A stretch of DNA of 64,000 nucleotides, taken from assembly GCF_040954645.1 (NCBI RefSeq), contig NC_092805.1, forward strand, positions 74,618,564 to 74,682,563, read 5' to 3'. Shown piece by piece: positions 30,180 through 40,579 of the stretch; the first letter of the stretch is position 1; each line of letters opens with the position of its first letter. A program made the position numbers and the translations under genes. The stretch comes from Diabrotica undecimpunctata (Eukaryota; Arthropoda; Insecta; Coleoptera; Chrysomelidae). The notes below the pieces were generated by a model that was not told the origin of the DNA, made no database searches, and saw only the letters and a program-made list of their open reading frames with translations.

Positions 30180-30760
30180 AACGTTTTAAAGGGGAATTAA
30201 GAGAAAGAGGTGTGAATACGAAATTTATAAGCATCCGCCATCCACAGAGTAACCCATCGGAGCGTTTTATACAAGAAGTCACTAAATTTCTACGAATTGC
30301 AGCTGAAGAATTTCATCGACATTGGGCAGAAAAGTGTTGGATATTGAGACATATTTGAACTCTGCACCAAACACGGTTACCGGAGAGACGCCATTATATG
30401 TCATGAAAGGAACAATGCCTATAAGACCGTGGGAAGACACCGCCCCCAGATAATATGAAGAAGTGATCGAGGTGGTTCAAATAAGATTAAGAAGAAGTGG
30501 AGAAAAATATCTCCAAAGGCAAGAGAAGAACCGAAGAAGAAGGCCGATTATTTTCCAGAGAGGGGATAAAATTTTAGTGAGGGCACTGATGGTGTCATTT
30601 ACAAAATGGTTTGTGTGCAAAATTGATGCCAGTATTTAAAGGTCCATATAGGGTAAATACAGAAAATGAGATAAACAGTTATGAATTAGCACACATAGAA
30701 ACAGGAAATATACGGGGTATTTTTAACATTCACGACACTTATCGATATAATGAGTAAATT
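30180..30760 (+). pseudogene. pol: Gypsy pol: integrase C-terminal half
   Basis: Continues the integrase after the LINE: FKGELRERGVNTKFISIRHP, then the catalytic Glu in NPSERFIQEV, followed by broken frames (stop near 30357, shifts after). It ends in the GIFNIHDTYRYNE tail with stop near 30758. Several independent breaks show the Gypsy copy was not under selection. Confidence 0.8.
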
Positions 30761-30858
30761 TCAATAACATTTTGTAATAATTTGACCCTTGAAAAACTTT
30801 TGTCATTTTATAAAAAAAAATGATAAAGAGTTTTTCGGCGAATCAAATGGCGGGGAGT

Positions 30859-32284
30859 TGTTTGTATTCAAAATTGAAGGGTAAAAATATTAAATGTACG
30901 ATGAAATCAATATTTCAGAGATTATAGAAAATAAAAAAAATACTCCGAGCTGCCTGGAATTAACCAAAGGTAATCTTAGTCATAAATAATCTTTTGTATA
31001 AATATAACAAGTGAAATAGTGTGGGTACAATGAATAGAAGTTAACGATGGTTTTTCCCCATAAGCCATAAAGTGTTCCGTAAGCCGGATTTGCGCCATGA
31101 AAAGGACAATAAAAATAGTTAATAAATAAATGATTGTTCGGAATATGTAAATACCCAGTAGAAATTAAGTGTCCTTGTAGAAATAATATAAATTAGGAAA
31201 GTTTGTAGGTATTTCTGATTTTATGTGGGAGTGGTATGCAAATTTCTAATTGGCCGAGAATTTGGAAAGTGGTGATGGGTGTGTATAATGAGAGGTTGGA
31301 TGAATGGATAGAGGAGATGAGAAAGTCAGTTAGTTCCAGTTTCTTAAAGTAAATGGTTGGTTTTTGAGGTGGTATCCAAGGGTAGTAAGTGATAAAGAAT
31401 AAGTTGTGAGTTGGTGAAGTAATTGTGTCCGACGGTAGCTGATCTGGTACAAATTTGTAAGTAAACTTTTCCTACTTGTATTCTACGTATCGCTGTTTAT
31501 TTCGGAACGAGAGATTAAGTTTGGCGAGAGGAAAAGATGCTGGCATCATTGGAAAGGTACGTGCATTCGAAGGAGAGCATTGAAGACACTAAATTGCAAT
31601 ATCTTGTTTAATATTGCCAATTACATAGGAGGCTGCTGAGAACTGATAGTTCATTTTGCATAGAACAAGGAATTGGACAACTCAAGGCAGAGGAAGCGTT
31701 TCAACGGGAGAAACATTCATAATATATTAAATTTGAGAACTTTGTGTTAAAAAATATTATATCATATTAGTGACGTGTGAATAAGTTGTCGATAGTCGAA
31801 GGAGATTAAATTTGTTCTGAGAGGGGACACGGAGCTGTGGAGAGAATTGGATAATTCATACAAATTTTTCTTGGTACAATCGTTATATCAAAATTGCATT
31901 AGGAAGGACACTGAATATTATTTGATCTGTTTATGTAGAATAATAAGCTGTATCTTAGATTGTAGTTGTATTATATTATCCATGCATTATTGAAGGTTCA
32001 CGTACGTAGAACGAATTTTGTTTGATAAACATTGTATGCTAATAATTTTTGGACATTTTTTAATCAGTTTATTTTATTACATTATTTTCATATCATATTA
32101 TGTTGTTTTATTCCGTTATTCTTTGGACCTAACCCATCAGCTGTAAAGTATAGATATTGAAGCACGAGTAAAACCTGAGATAACAAAATTGAAAGGTGTG
32201 ATATAAATCATCAATAAAAAATTTTAATAATGTTTTATATATATTTTTTGTAAAGTTTTAAAATTAAAATTCTAGATATCACAT
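30859..32284 (+). repeat. Gypsy 3' LTR (~1.4 kb)
   Basis: Starts TGTTTGTATTC after a G-rich polypurine tract. It ends around ATATCACA at ~32284, with the exact end uncertain. It shares order and motifs with the LTR at 46096 to ~47497: a GAGAGATTAAG/GAGAGATTCAG stretch, CACGTACG, and a run like GATATTGAAGCACGA near the end. Unusually long for a Gypsy LTR. Confidence 0.7.
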
Positions 32285-32294
32285 TAATATATAT

Positions 32295-33386
32295 TGTTAT
32301 GGATCAGTTTATCGATCAGAAATAGAATAAAGAGTTTTTTTATTATTTTATTATACCGCGGGCATATAAGTTAAAATACAACCCTGTACTTATTTGTAAT
32401 AGTTAGAATAAGAGAAACATTGTTCCGTGACGGGACCCTGACGAGTTTTTCCATGAAAGACTGAGTGAATAGTGAAAGGACAATGGAACCCGTATAATTA
32501 TAGATTTAGGAAACTTGTAATTGTATTTTGCGGTGGGCATTTTTCGAAAGTAAATAAGAATTAGATTTAGATATGAGATAACAAGAATTTGGAAACTTAT
32601 TTCTGTTGAAAAAGGCAAAATTGTTAATGGTTTCTGAAAAGTAATTTGAGTGAAAGTAGTTTATTTGTTTTTAATATCATGTTGGAAATTTTCTAAATCG
32701 AAAATAAGTGGGAAATATGAATGCTTATGATTGGTTAAAAAGGAATGGTTGGAATGAGAGAGTTGAGAAGATTGTCTGGGAGAGATTGAAAGGATTATTA
32801 TGTTACCGGCAGACCAGAAGAGAAGACGTGTTTTCGTGTAGTCAATCTAAGTACCAGTGTTTTCGTTTGTTAGTGAAAAAGATGGAAGCTGAGAGCAGAT
32901 CAAAATCGAGAAGATTAATACCTCTTTTGAGTCTGCATAGTCCACGAGATATAATTGAGAAAGAAAGGAGAATTTGTGAATAAAGAGTACCGGTCAAAAG
33001 AGACTTGGGCTTGTGTTTTTCGGAGGAGTAGTTTGCTGGTATGCGGTTTGGATCCATGCTGAGAACGGGAAAGATTTGATTGTAGCCGGACATAATCAAT
33101 CAAGGAAGGAACTGTGGTTTGATCGAGAGGAGACATCATTGGTGTAAAAAAATTAAAGTTCCGTTTCCTGTTCTATCCCGATTATGAGCAACTAGGAGAT
33201 ACTGAACCCACTAGAAGAGATATATAAAGTGAACTGATTAAAGTAAAATTAAAAAGGCACCCTGAGAATTTTTAATAGTAATTAATTTGTATGACTCTGC
33301 ATAAATTAGTGAATTAATTAATTAAATAATTGGATTAATTAAATTAGTGTTAATTAATAATAAAACATCATAAAGCAGATCACAAC

Positions 33387-33387
<1 letters not shown>
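32295..33387. mobile_element. Probable solo LTR with ATAT target duplication
   Basis: Starts TGTTATGGATCAG and ends GATCACAACA. ATAT precedes (32291-32294) and follows (33388-33391). There is no internal coding sequence of an element. Size (1093 bp), TG..CA ends and general composition resemble the Gypsy LTRs nearby, but I did not align it. The 91-codon open frame at 32708-32983 has no recognisable domain. Confidence 0.6.
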
Positions 33388-33474
<87 letters not shown>

Positions 33475-33475
33475 C

Positions 33476-33562
<87 letters not shown>

Positions 33563-33563
33563 C

Positions 33564-33622
<59 letters not shown>
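33388..33622. repeat. (TA)n array with interspersed CATA units
   Basis: About 235 bp of TA dinucleotide with TACATA/TGTATA interruptions, abutting the right end of the solo LTR. Long open frames read through it are artefacts of the repeat. Confidence 0.95.
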
Positions 33623-33624
<2 letters not shown>

Positions 33625-34160
33625 AAAAAAGAAGTACTTGTGACTCGTTTGGAACAAATATATAACTGTTTTGGATGGGTTGGAGTCAATAAAATTTATT
33701 CTCGAGCTTTCAATTGTGTTTACAATTATTATCAAGAGCTAAAAAAGACAAAATACTTACAAGGTTGAACTAAAAAGAAAAAACAATTTTTGTTAACTTA
33801 CCAAATAAAAATTAGTTTAGTAAGTAAAAATTACTGCTTACATCTTCAAAATATTTAATAAAAAAATGCTTTAATCTAATAAATGTTTCTCCGAAAATTT
33901 TTATAATTTTGAAAACATTTTTTTTTATAATACAAAAATAATTGAATTTATAAATAAGTTCAAATAGCAACCAATTACAAATAGCCTCAATGTCATAAAT
34001 GTCAACATAAAATTTTCATTTTTGACAATTATATTGCCAAAAGTAAAATTTTGTTTAGTAACAAAAAGAAGAAGATTTATTCACCGTTGACAGATGCCTG
34101 AAAGAATGTAACAGATATATGGAGAATTAAATATGACATTTTACAAGTTTTATATACAAA

Positions 34161-35459
34161 TCATAAAGAAAGAATATAATTATAAATTTTGCTTAAATTT
34201 TGAATTTCTGATCTTTTGTTTAAACTATTATCACTTTTGCTAATACAAACCATCCCCAAAAAAGTCCTTTTAAATTTATTACTTTCACTATATAAAATTT
34301 TAATGTTATCAAAATCCATAATATGGTCTTTATCGATTACATGTTCTGCCAAAGCACAAGATGGTTTTTTAATTCTGCAATCACTTTTGTGAGAAATAAT
34401 GCGATTTAAAAGATTTCTTCCGGTCTCACCAACATATTCAGCCTCACACTGAGTACAACTAATGCTGTATACTAAATTCGTTTTTTCAAATTTGTCTATA
34501 GGATATTTAGTTTTAGAATATAAAGATGAAATAGTTTTGATGTTCTTTGTTGCTATTTTTATATTGTCAATAACCTTTAGTGTTTGTATTAATTTAGGTG
34601 TTAATGATGGTATAAAAGGTAGTGAATGATAATAGATGTTCTGATTGTTAGATACAATGTTCTGAGATTGAGCAAAAAATGGTGTTAAATTATTTATATT
34701 ACCAATATTAGAAAAAAAAAACATCCTATGTAGCATATCTGGAGGATAAGAGTTTTCAATTAGAATATTTTTTAATAATTGAAGATCTTCTTGTAGATAA
34801 TCTGGATGAGAAAGTTTTAAAACACGTTCTTTTAATCCTGTTATAAGGTTCATTTTCATCTTATTTGGATGGTGAGAGTAATAGCTTATAAATCTATTAC
34901 TACATATGGGTTTTCTGAACCATCTGGCTTTTAACACATTGTCTGTATTTCTTACAATTTTCATGTCAAGGAATGGCAGAGAATTATCTACCTCTTCCTC
35001 AACTGTAAATTGTATATGTTGATTATGACTGTTAAAAATGTTGACTGTTTCATGAATTTTGTGTTTAGGAAGTGCCAAAACCAAATCACCTACACATCTC
35101 TTAATAAAAGGAATAAAAAAAGTGCAATTACTGATACAATCACTGATAACATCATCCATGACATAGCTACCTAGAATGTTTGAAAGACTAGATCCCATAG
35201 GACCACCAAAAATCTGTTTATAAAATACACCATTAAATATAAAAATATTAGAATCAAAAACAAAGTTGAAAAGTGTTTTGAAATGTAATAAGTCAATATT
35301 AGTGTGCTGTGAAATCCCATTCCAATGTTTTTCAACACTACTTATGATTAAATCTAAAGGCAAATTAGTAAAAAGAGATGTTACATCAAAACTAACTAAA
35401 ACATAATTTTGTGGTATTTGGAAATTATTAATGAAAGAACTAAAATCAAATGAATCTAC
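34161..35459 (-). pseudogene. PLE reverse transcriptase plus GIY-YIG endonuclease, 5'-truncated
   Basis: Open from the pair junction to the stop at 34161. Reverse transcriptase motif A is VLVSFDVTSLFTNLPLD (~35400-35350) and motif B lies in GGPMGSSLSNILG (~35200). Motif C reads KRCVGDLVLALPKHKI (~35080), where the catalytic YVDD has become CVGD. SLPFLDMKI follows. The C-terminal endonuclease has YSISCTQCEAEYVGETGRNL (~34480-34420) with the usual cysteines and the AEHVIDKDH tail. PLEs use the reverse transcriptase for target-primed copying and the GIY-YIG domain to cut DNA. Loss of a catalytic Asp and the missing N-terminus mark it as defective, although the frame is otherwise open. Confidence 0.85.
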
Positions 35460-35482
35460 CTAGAAAGGGTGAAAGACTTTCA

Positions 35483-36098
35483 CCCATTAAAAAATATTCT
35501 AATTGAAAACTCTTATCCTCCAGATATGCTACATATGATGCTTTTTTCTAATATTGGTAATATAAATAATTTAACACCATTTTTTGCTCAATCTCAGAAC
35601 ATTGTATCTGACAATCAGAACATCTATTATCATTCACTACCTTTTATACCATCATTAACACCTAAATTAATACAAACACTAAAGGTTATTGACAATATAA
35701 AAATAGCAACAAAGAACATCAAAACTATTTCATCTTTATATTCTAAAACTAAATATCCTATAGACAAATTTGAAAAAACGAATTTAGTATACAGCATTAG
35801 TTGTACTCAGTGTTAGGCTGAATATGTTGGTGAGACCATAAGAAATCTTTTAAATTGCATTATTTCTCACAAAAGTGATTGCAGAATTAAAAAACCATCT
35901 TGTGCTTTGGCAGAACATGTAATCGATAAAGACCATATTATGGATTTTGATAACATTAAAATTTTATGTAGTGAAAGTAATAAATTTAAAAGGACTTTTT
36001 TGGGGATGGTTTGTATTAGCAAAAGTGATAATAGTTTAAACAAAAGATCAGAAATTCAAAATTTAAGCAAAATTTATAATTATATTCTTTCTTTATGA
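35483..36098 (+). pseudogene. PLE GIY-YIG region, right copy
   Basis: Corresponds to the last ~205 codons of the left copy (LKNILIENSYPPDML onward). An in-frame TAG at 35814-35816 replaces a Glu codon just after CTQC, in the endonuclease motif. The rest (AEHVIDKDHIMDFDNIKI) is open to 36098. The apparent first six codons come from the palindromic junction. Confidence 0.85.
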
Positions 36099-36628
36099 TT
36101 TATATATAAAACTTGTAAAATGTCATATTTAATTCTCCATATATCTGTTACATTCTTTCAGACATCTGTCAACGGTGAATAAATCTTCTTCTTTTTGTTA
36201 CTAAACAAAAAAGAATGTTTAAACGAAATTTTACTTTTGGCAATATAATTGTCAAAAATGAAAATTTTATGTTGGCATTTATGACATTGAGGCTATTTGT
36301 AATTGGTTGCTATTTGAACTTATTTATAAATTCAATTATTTTTGTATTATAAAAAAAATGTTTTCAAAATTATAAAAATTTTCGGAGAAACATTTATTAG
36401 ATTAAAGCATTTTTGTATTAAATATTTTGAAGATGTAAGCAGTAATTTTTACTAAACTAATTTTTATTTGGTAAGTTAACAAAAATTGTTTTTTCTTTTT
36501 AGTTCAACCTTGTAAGTATTTTGTCTTTTTTAGCTCTTGATAATAATTGTAAACACAATTGAAAGCTCGAGAATAAAAAAATAGTTAACCAATAGCCCTT
36601 TTATTGACTCCAACCCATCCAAAACAGT

Positions 36629-36660
<32 letters not shown>

Positions 36661-36676
36661 TATACATATATACATG

Positions 36677-36707
<31 letters not shown>
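36629..36707. repeat. (TA)n array
   Basis: About 80 bp of TA with TACATA and TGTATA interruptions. It links the PLE pair to the 5' LTR that begins TGTTATG at 36708. Confidence 0.95.
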
Positions 36708-37088
36708 TGTTATGATATGTAAAATCGAGAAAAATATTGGTTTGTTTAAAAATATTTCAAAATTCAATAACATTAAAATAATTCAGATAAGTAGGATAAT
36801 ATCCAACAAACATTTCGGAGAAGGAAAGTTATTAAATCCTTGGATTTCCTGTACTAAACAAAGTGTAAGCTTTGCATTTATTTCTTTGTTATACTTGAGT
36901 GACCCGCATAATTTTAAGTGAAAACAAAAAGACAATTGAACGGGGTTTTCCAAAATACATTAATGCAGTGATTAGAGACAAATAGAAGAGATTTTAGAAA
37001 GTGGTTTTTGTTAGTTTTAAGAATTATAGAAAATATTATTTGTAAATAAGTTTTAGGAAATTTTATAATTATAGGTAAAAATTTGTTT
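36708..37088 (+). repeat. Gypsy 5' LTR, first part
   Basis: 381 bp that match 46096-46476 with no difference noticed. Interrupted by the PLE at the AAAAATTTGTTT target (37077-37088). Confidence 0.85.
37077..37088 (+). repeat. PLE target-site duplication, left
   Basis: AAAAATTTGTTT, identical to 43911-43922. The uninterrupted LTR copy at 46465-46476 has the motif once. Confidence 0.9.
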
Positions 37089-37170
37089 AAATAAATATAA
37101 GGTTGAATGCTCGAATAAATGAACTTTGATCAGATAAAAGGCATATATCGAGCACAGTTTAATTAAATCT

Positions 37171-37210
37171 TGCCCAAGTACTTTCGATCCCTAGATCATC
37201 TTCAGGGGCA
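37171..37210 (-). ncRNA. Minimal hammerhead ribozyme motif, left PLE arm
   Basis: Exact inverted copy of 43828-43867, with identical stems and core residues. See that entry for the fold. Confidence 0.65.
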
Positions 37211-37989
37211 TCTGAAATAAGCCAAGAAACGTTTATTTATAACCAAAGAAATTTAATAACTTCGATAAAAACTCGAAGTTTTATGGTTGAAAAAAGGTTT
37301 TTTATATGATTAACGTTTATAGACTTACTTCGTCAATTGTGGCCTATCCGGCAAGAACAAGATGTCATAAACATAAAATTGTACATTACACTACACTACA
37401 AATAGACAAACAAACACTTTAAAATAATTTAAGGGAGGCTACATTGCTTGAAGAAGTCGGAGACAGAATGGCTCCTGATCTAACGGAAATGTTGGGGTGA
37501 CATATGACAAATGACAACTTGGATGAGCAGTCACAATCATAGATATGTGATCTGCACCTTTTACAATTCTATGAAACTAAGTATTGACCAAAAGTCCAAC
37601 TGACACTACTATAGGAGATCACTGATGAAATATAAAATTATATAGAATATTTTTAAGTAAATTGAATAATCCAGATCTCACACTCAAACATGTCTGTAAT
37701 AATTAAGGTGTTAGTTTGAGAGCAACTGAAATAGACGAAAAGTAAGAATGCAAGAAGCGGACTAAACAATATGTTAAACAGTGGGTGGTTGACTACAATA
37801 AAATGGTCTACCAAGCACTATCTGTAATATAGAAAGGAAGAGATCTGACTATGTAATTAAAATACTAATAATTGAAAATCAAAATGGAAAGCAAAATATA
37901 TAAATGGGGTGTAATCCAAGTAGTTCAGTTGAACCCACAGTCAATGGTATAACTATAAAATTACTATGGATGTGCTCAGTGCAGGAAGT

Positions 37990-40456
37990 CTAAACAGTCG
38001 AGCTGGGTCCCCTACGAGGTGAAGCTGTAATAAAGTTTTTAAAAATAGGTTTAAATTTAGTACAATTTAAATTAATTTGTGTATTAAGACAGTGAGAGTT
38101 TTCATTCGTTTCCCTTGTAATTTCCAAATCTTCCAATAAATCCAACTCCATATAGTTTTTCTTTCTACTAATGTCATGTAAGATAGATGAACCAGTGTTG
38201 ATGTTAAAATTGTGTTTACTGGATAATAAGTGTTGACCAAAACTTGAAGAGTTTGGTCTTTTCAAATGTTCTGAAACTCTAGTGGATAACTTTCTAATGG
38301 TTCTACCTACATAAGAGGCATCACAATCATCACATTTTAATTTGTAAATACCACTTTTGTCAAGTGTGTTCATCCTATCTTTGGTGTTGATTAAGAAGGA
38401 ACCTAAGGTGTTGTGTGACTTGAAGGAAATTTTGATGTTATCGATTGTAGAAGTAAAAAGTTTAGATATTTTATTGGAAATGCTGCTAATGTAGGTGAAG
38501 GAGAAATATCTGGTATTATTTGAAGCAGTAGGTTGAAGAAAACATTGTGATGAATATGCAAGCTTTTCTGCAATTTTTAGTTTAGCTCTATTTAGAAGCT
38601 TATAGATAATGTTAGGATCATAACCATTATTGAAAGCAATTTGTTTAAGAGTGTTAAGTTCTGAATTAAAATTATCATTAGAAAGTGGAAATTTGAGTAA
38701 CCTATGAATGTAACTGTTGAAAGCAGCCATTTTATGTTGGGTTGGATGATTAGATGTATCATGTATAACATGATCTGTTTGGGTAGGTTTTCTGTAAATA
38801 TTGTACTCTAAAGAATCTTTATTACGGGAAATAGTCATATCCAAGAAGTTCAACTTTTTATCAGATTCTGGTTCCAGAGTAAAAGAGATGTTGGGATGGA
38901 GGTTATTAAGATCATCCAGAATCTGTAAAGCATCATCTTGGGTTCCCTGTATGAGAGCTATACAATCATCAACATACCTTGACCAAAACTATTTTGTTGT
39001 TGTTGTTAACAAACTTCTGTTCTAAGCTGTCTAAGAAAATGTCAGCCAGAAAAGGTGATAGTGGAGATCCCATTGCTAAACCTGTTGGTTGTTTGTATAT
39101 TTTTTGATTGAATTGAAAGAAGTCCTGATCCAGACAGAATTTAAGTATAGTTAAGATAGCATCTTTGTCTTTTGCTGATATGTTGCAATTGTCTAGAAGA
39201 TTGTGTACTAAAGGTAATGTTTCATCTCTTGGTACAGAAGTAAACAGATTGGAAACATCAAAAGAAACTAAATAAAAACCCTCTTCTATCCTAATGTTAT
39301 TTAACCGTTCTATTAGATCTAAAGAATTTTTGATGGAGAACTTAGGTTTAAAATTAGTGATAGACTGAATTGTGTTGTAAATAAACTCTGATAAAATAGA
39401 AACTGGAGTATTACAAAAACTTACTACCGGCCTTATGGGACAATTGTGTTTATGGATTTTAGGAAGTCCATATAACCTAGGTGTTATAGGATTAGATACA
39501 ATTAACTTTCTGTTGTTATATTTAGTAATAGTATCATTAAACAATTTGACCATTGCTTTTGTTTTATTAATAAAGGTGTTAAGTGGATTTTTTTCCAAAA
39601 CTACAAAACTGTTATCTGAAAGAAAAGATTCTACTTTCTCTATGTATTGAGTTTGTTCTAAGATTACAACACAATTACCCTTATCAGCCTTGCTGAGTAC
39701 AAGAGAATCTCTATCAATTTTTTGTTTAATTGATTTTAGCAAATCCTTTTGTTTTTTAAAATTATGGCGATTTCTATGAAAATTGCGTTTGTACTTACAT
39801 TGTTGTTGTTGAAGTAAGCTAATGCAAGAGTTTCTCAAATATTGTTTAGTATCAGCATTGTTAGTCATACCTTCTATTAGAGTGTCCAGCTCTACCGCAA
39901 ATCCTCCCAGCACTGAGTCACTTAACCTAAAATTCTGACAAGAAAACTTAAGGCCTAATCCTAAAAAATACAGTTCATCCTCTGAAAAGTTAGTGTTACT
40001 TAGATTTAAGACTCTAGGATGAAATTGATGATCTGAAAACTTATGCAAAAGTGTTGAGTTGCTTCTCTGTTGTTTTTGCAAAATCAAACGGTTTAATTTG
40101 TTGGTAAGATTTCTCTTCTTGGTGGATTGTAAGCGAGAGACCTCATCTTCTATGTTGTTAAAGGAGTCATTGACTAGAAACCAAGGATGTTGTTGCAAAA
40201 TTTGATCATAAGTAATTTTAAGATTGACGTTAATATGGTGAAGTTTGGTATAGTGCTTCTTAAGTTCTCTTTTCAGGATCTTTTTCTCCAAAATCTGTTT
40301 TTCTTTATCCGGTACATTTTTTGATGTTTTGACCTTAGCAAAAGTAGGAGTGACTTGATGTGAAATGCACTGTCTAACGAACCAAATGTTCAAGAATATG
40401 ATCATTCTCTTGCAGGATAGTCTTCTATAAGTATCAACCAAGACTGCCATAGTCAA
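37990..40456 (-). pseudogene. PLE polyprotein (RT plus GIY-YIG), left arm, one 2-bp deletion
   Basis: Same protein as the intact right-arm ORF except for one visible substitution (NRH versus NHH near residue 230) and a 2-base deletion near 38985. There a run of six T (as read on the coding strand) is four. The deletion falls just before the catalytic RYVDDC motif, so the frame stops short of motif C and the endonuclease is left in a separate 287-codon frame (38853-37990). It starts at ATG 40456. An in-trans supply from the right arm is conceivable but not shown. Confidence 0.9.
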
Positions 40457-40488
40457 TAAATAAATATAAGGTTGAATGCTCGAATATT

Positions 40489-40579
40489 GCCGATTACTGA
40501 TATTACTGAATATGCTCGATATATGCCTTTTATCTGATCAAAGTTCATTTATTCGAGCATTCAACCTTATATTTATTTA
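40489..40579 (+). promoter_or_regulatory. PLE head-to-head junction with terminal-repeat sequence
   Basis: Between the two ATGs (40456 on minus, 40580 on plus) lie ~120 bp containing one copy of the CTCGATATATGCC...ATTTATTT terminal repeat, also seen at the element's outer ends. Any promoter for the ORFs should be here or in the repeat. No TATA-type signal is clear. Confidence 0.5.

Larger units (their letters stand above)
27620..32284 (+). mobile_element. 5'-truncated Ty3/Gypsy element interrupted by a LINE
   Basis: Begins inside reverse transcriptase near 27620 (EVLYLGFKLDTKGIIL, then NNYPRPTNLKTLRGFLGMVN). It continues through RNase H and integrase, a polypurine tract (AAATGGCGGGGAGT, ending 30858) and a 3' LTR starting TGTTTGTATTC at 30859. 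The 5' LTR, gag, protease and most of the reverse transcriptase are missing. Its end (GIFNIHDTYRY near 30720) closely resembles the end of the element at 44.3-46.0 kb (YFNIHDICQYH), so the two belong to related families. A LINE occupies 28914-30166. Confidence 0.85.
33661..36628. mobile_element. Inverted pair of truncated Penelope-like elements
   Basis: The left copy reads on the minus strand and the right copy on the plus strand, with 5'-truncated heads meeting at ~35465-35483 and 3' ends facing out. Both outer ends share a tail with TTGACTCCAACCCATCCAAA (minus strand on the left, plus strand on the right) and abut (TA)n arrays. The junction itself holds a small perfect palindrome, GGGTGAAAG-A-CTTTCACCC. 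Arms differ in length and by scattered substitutions. The right copy lacks the reverse transcriptase. Confidence 0.8.

Noticed and set aside
33388..33768. Open frames of 60-137 codons rich in Tyr-Ile across the (TA)n arrays (also at 6137, 36585, 47457, 58767 and 60397)
   Set aside because: Translations of TA repeats are open in several frames by composition. They have no coding evidence.
35469..35816. 115-codon plus-strand ORF as an independent gene
   Set aside because: It is the truncated PLE copy, with its first codons supplied by the palindromic junction and its end set by a stop that replaced a Glu codon.
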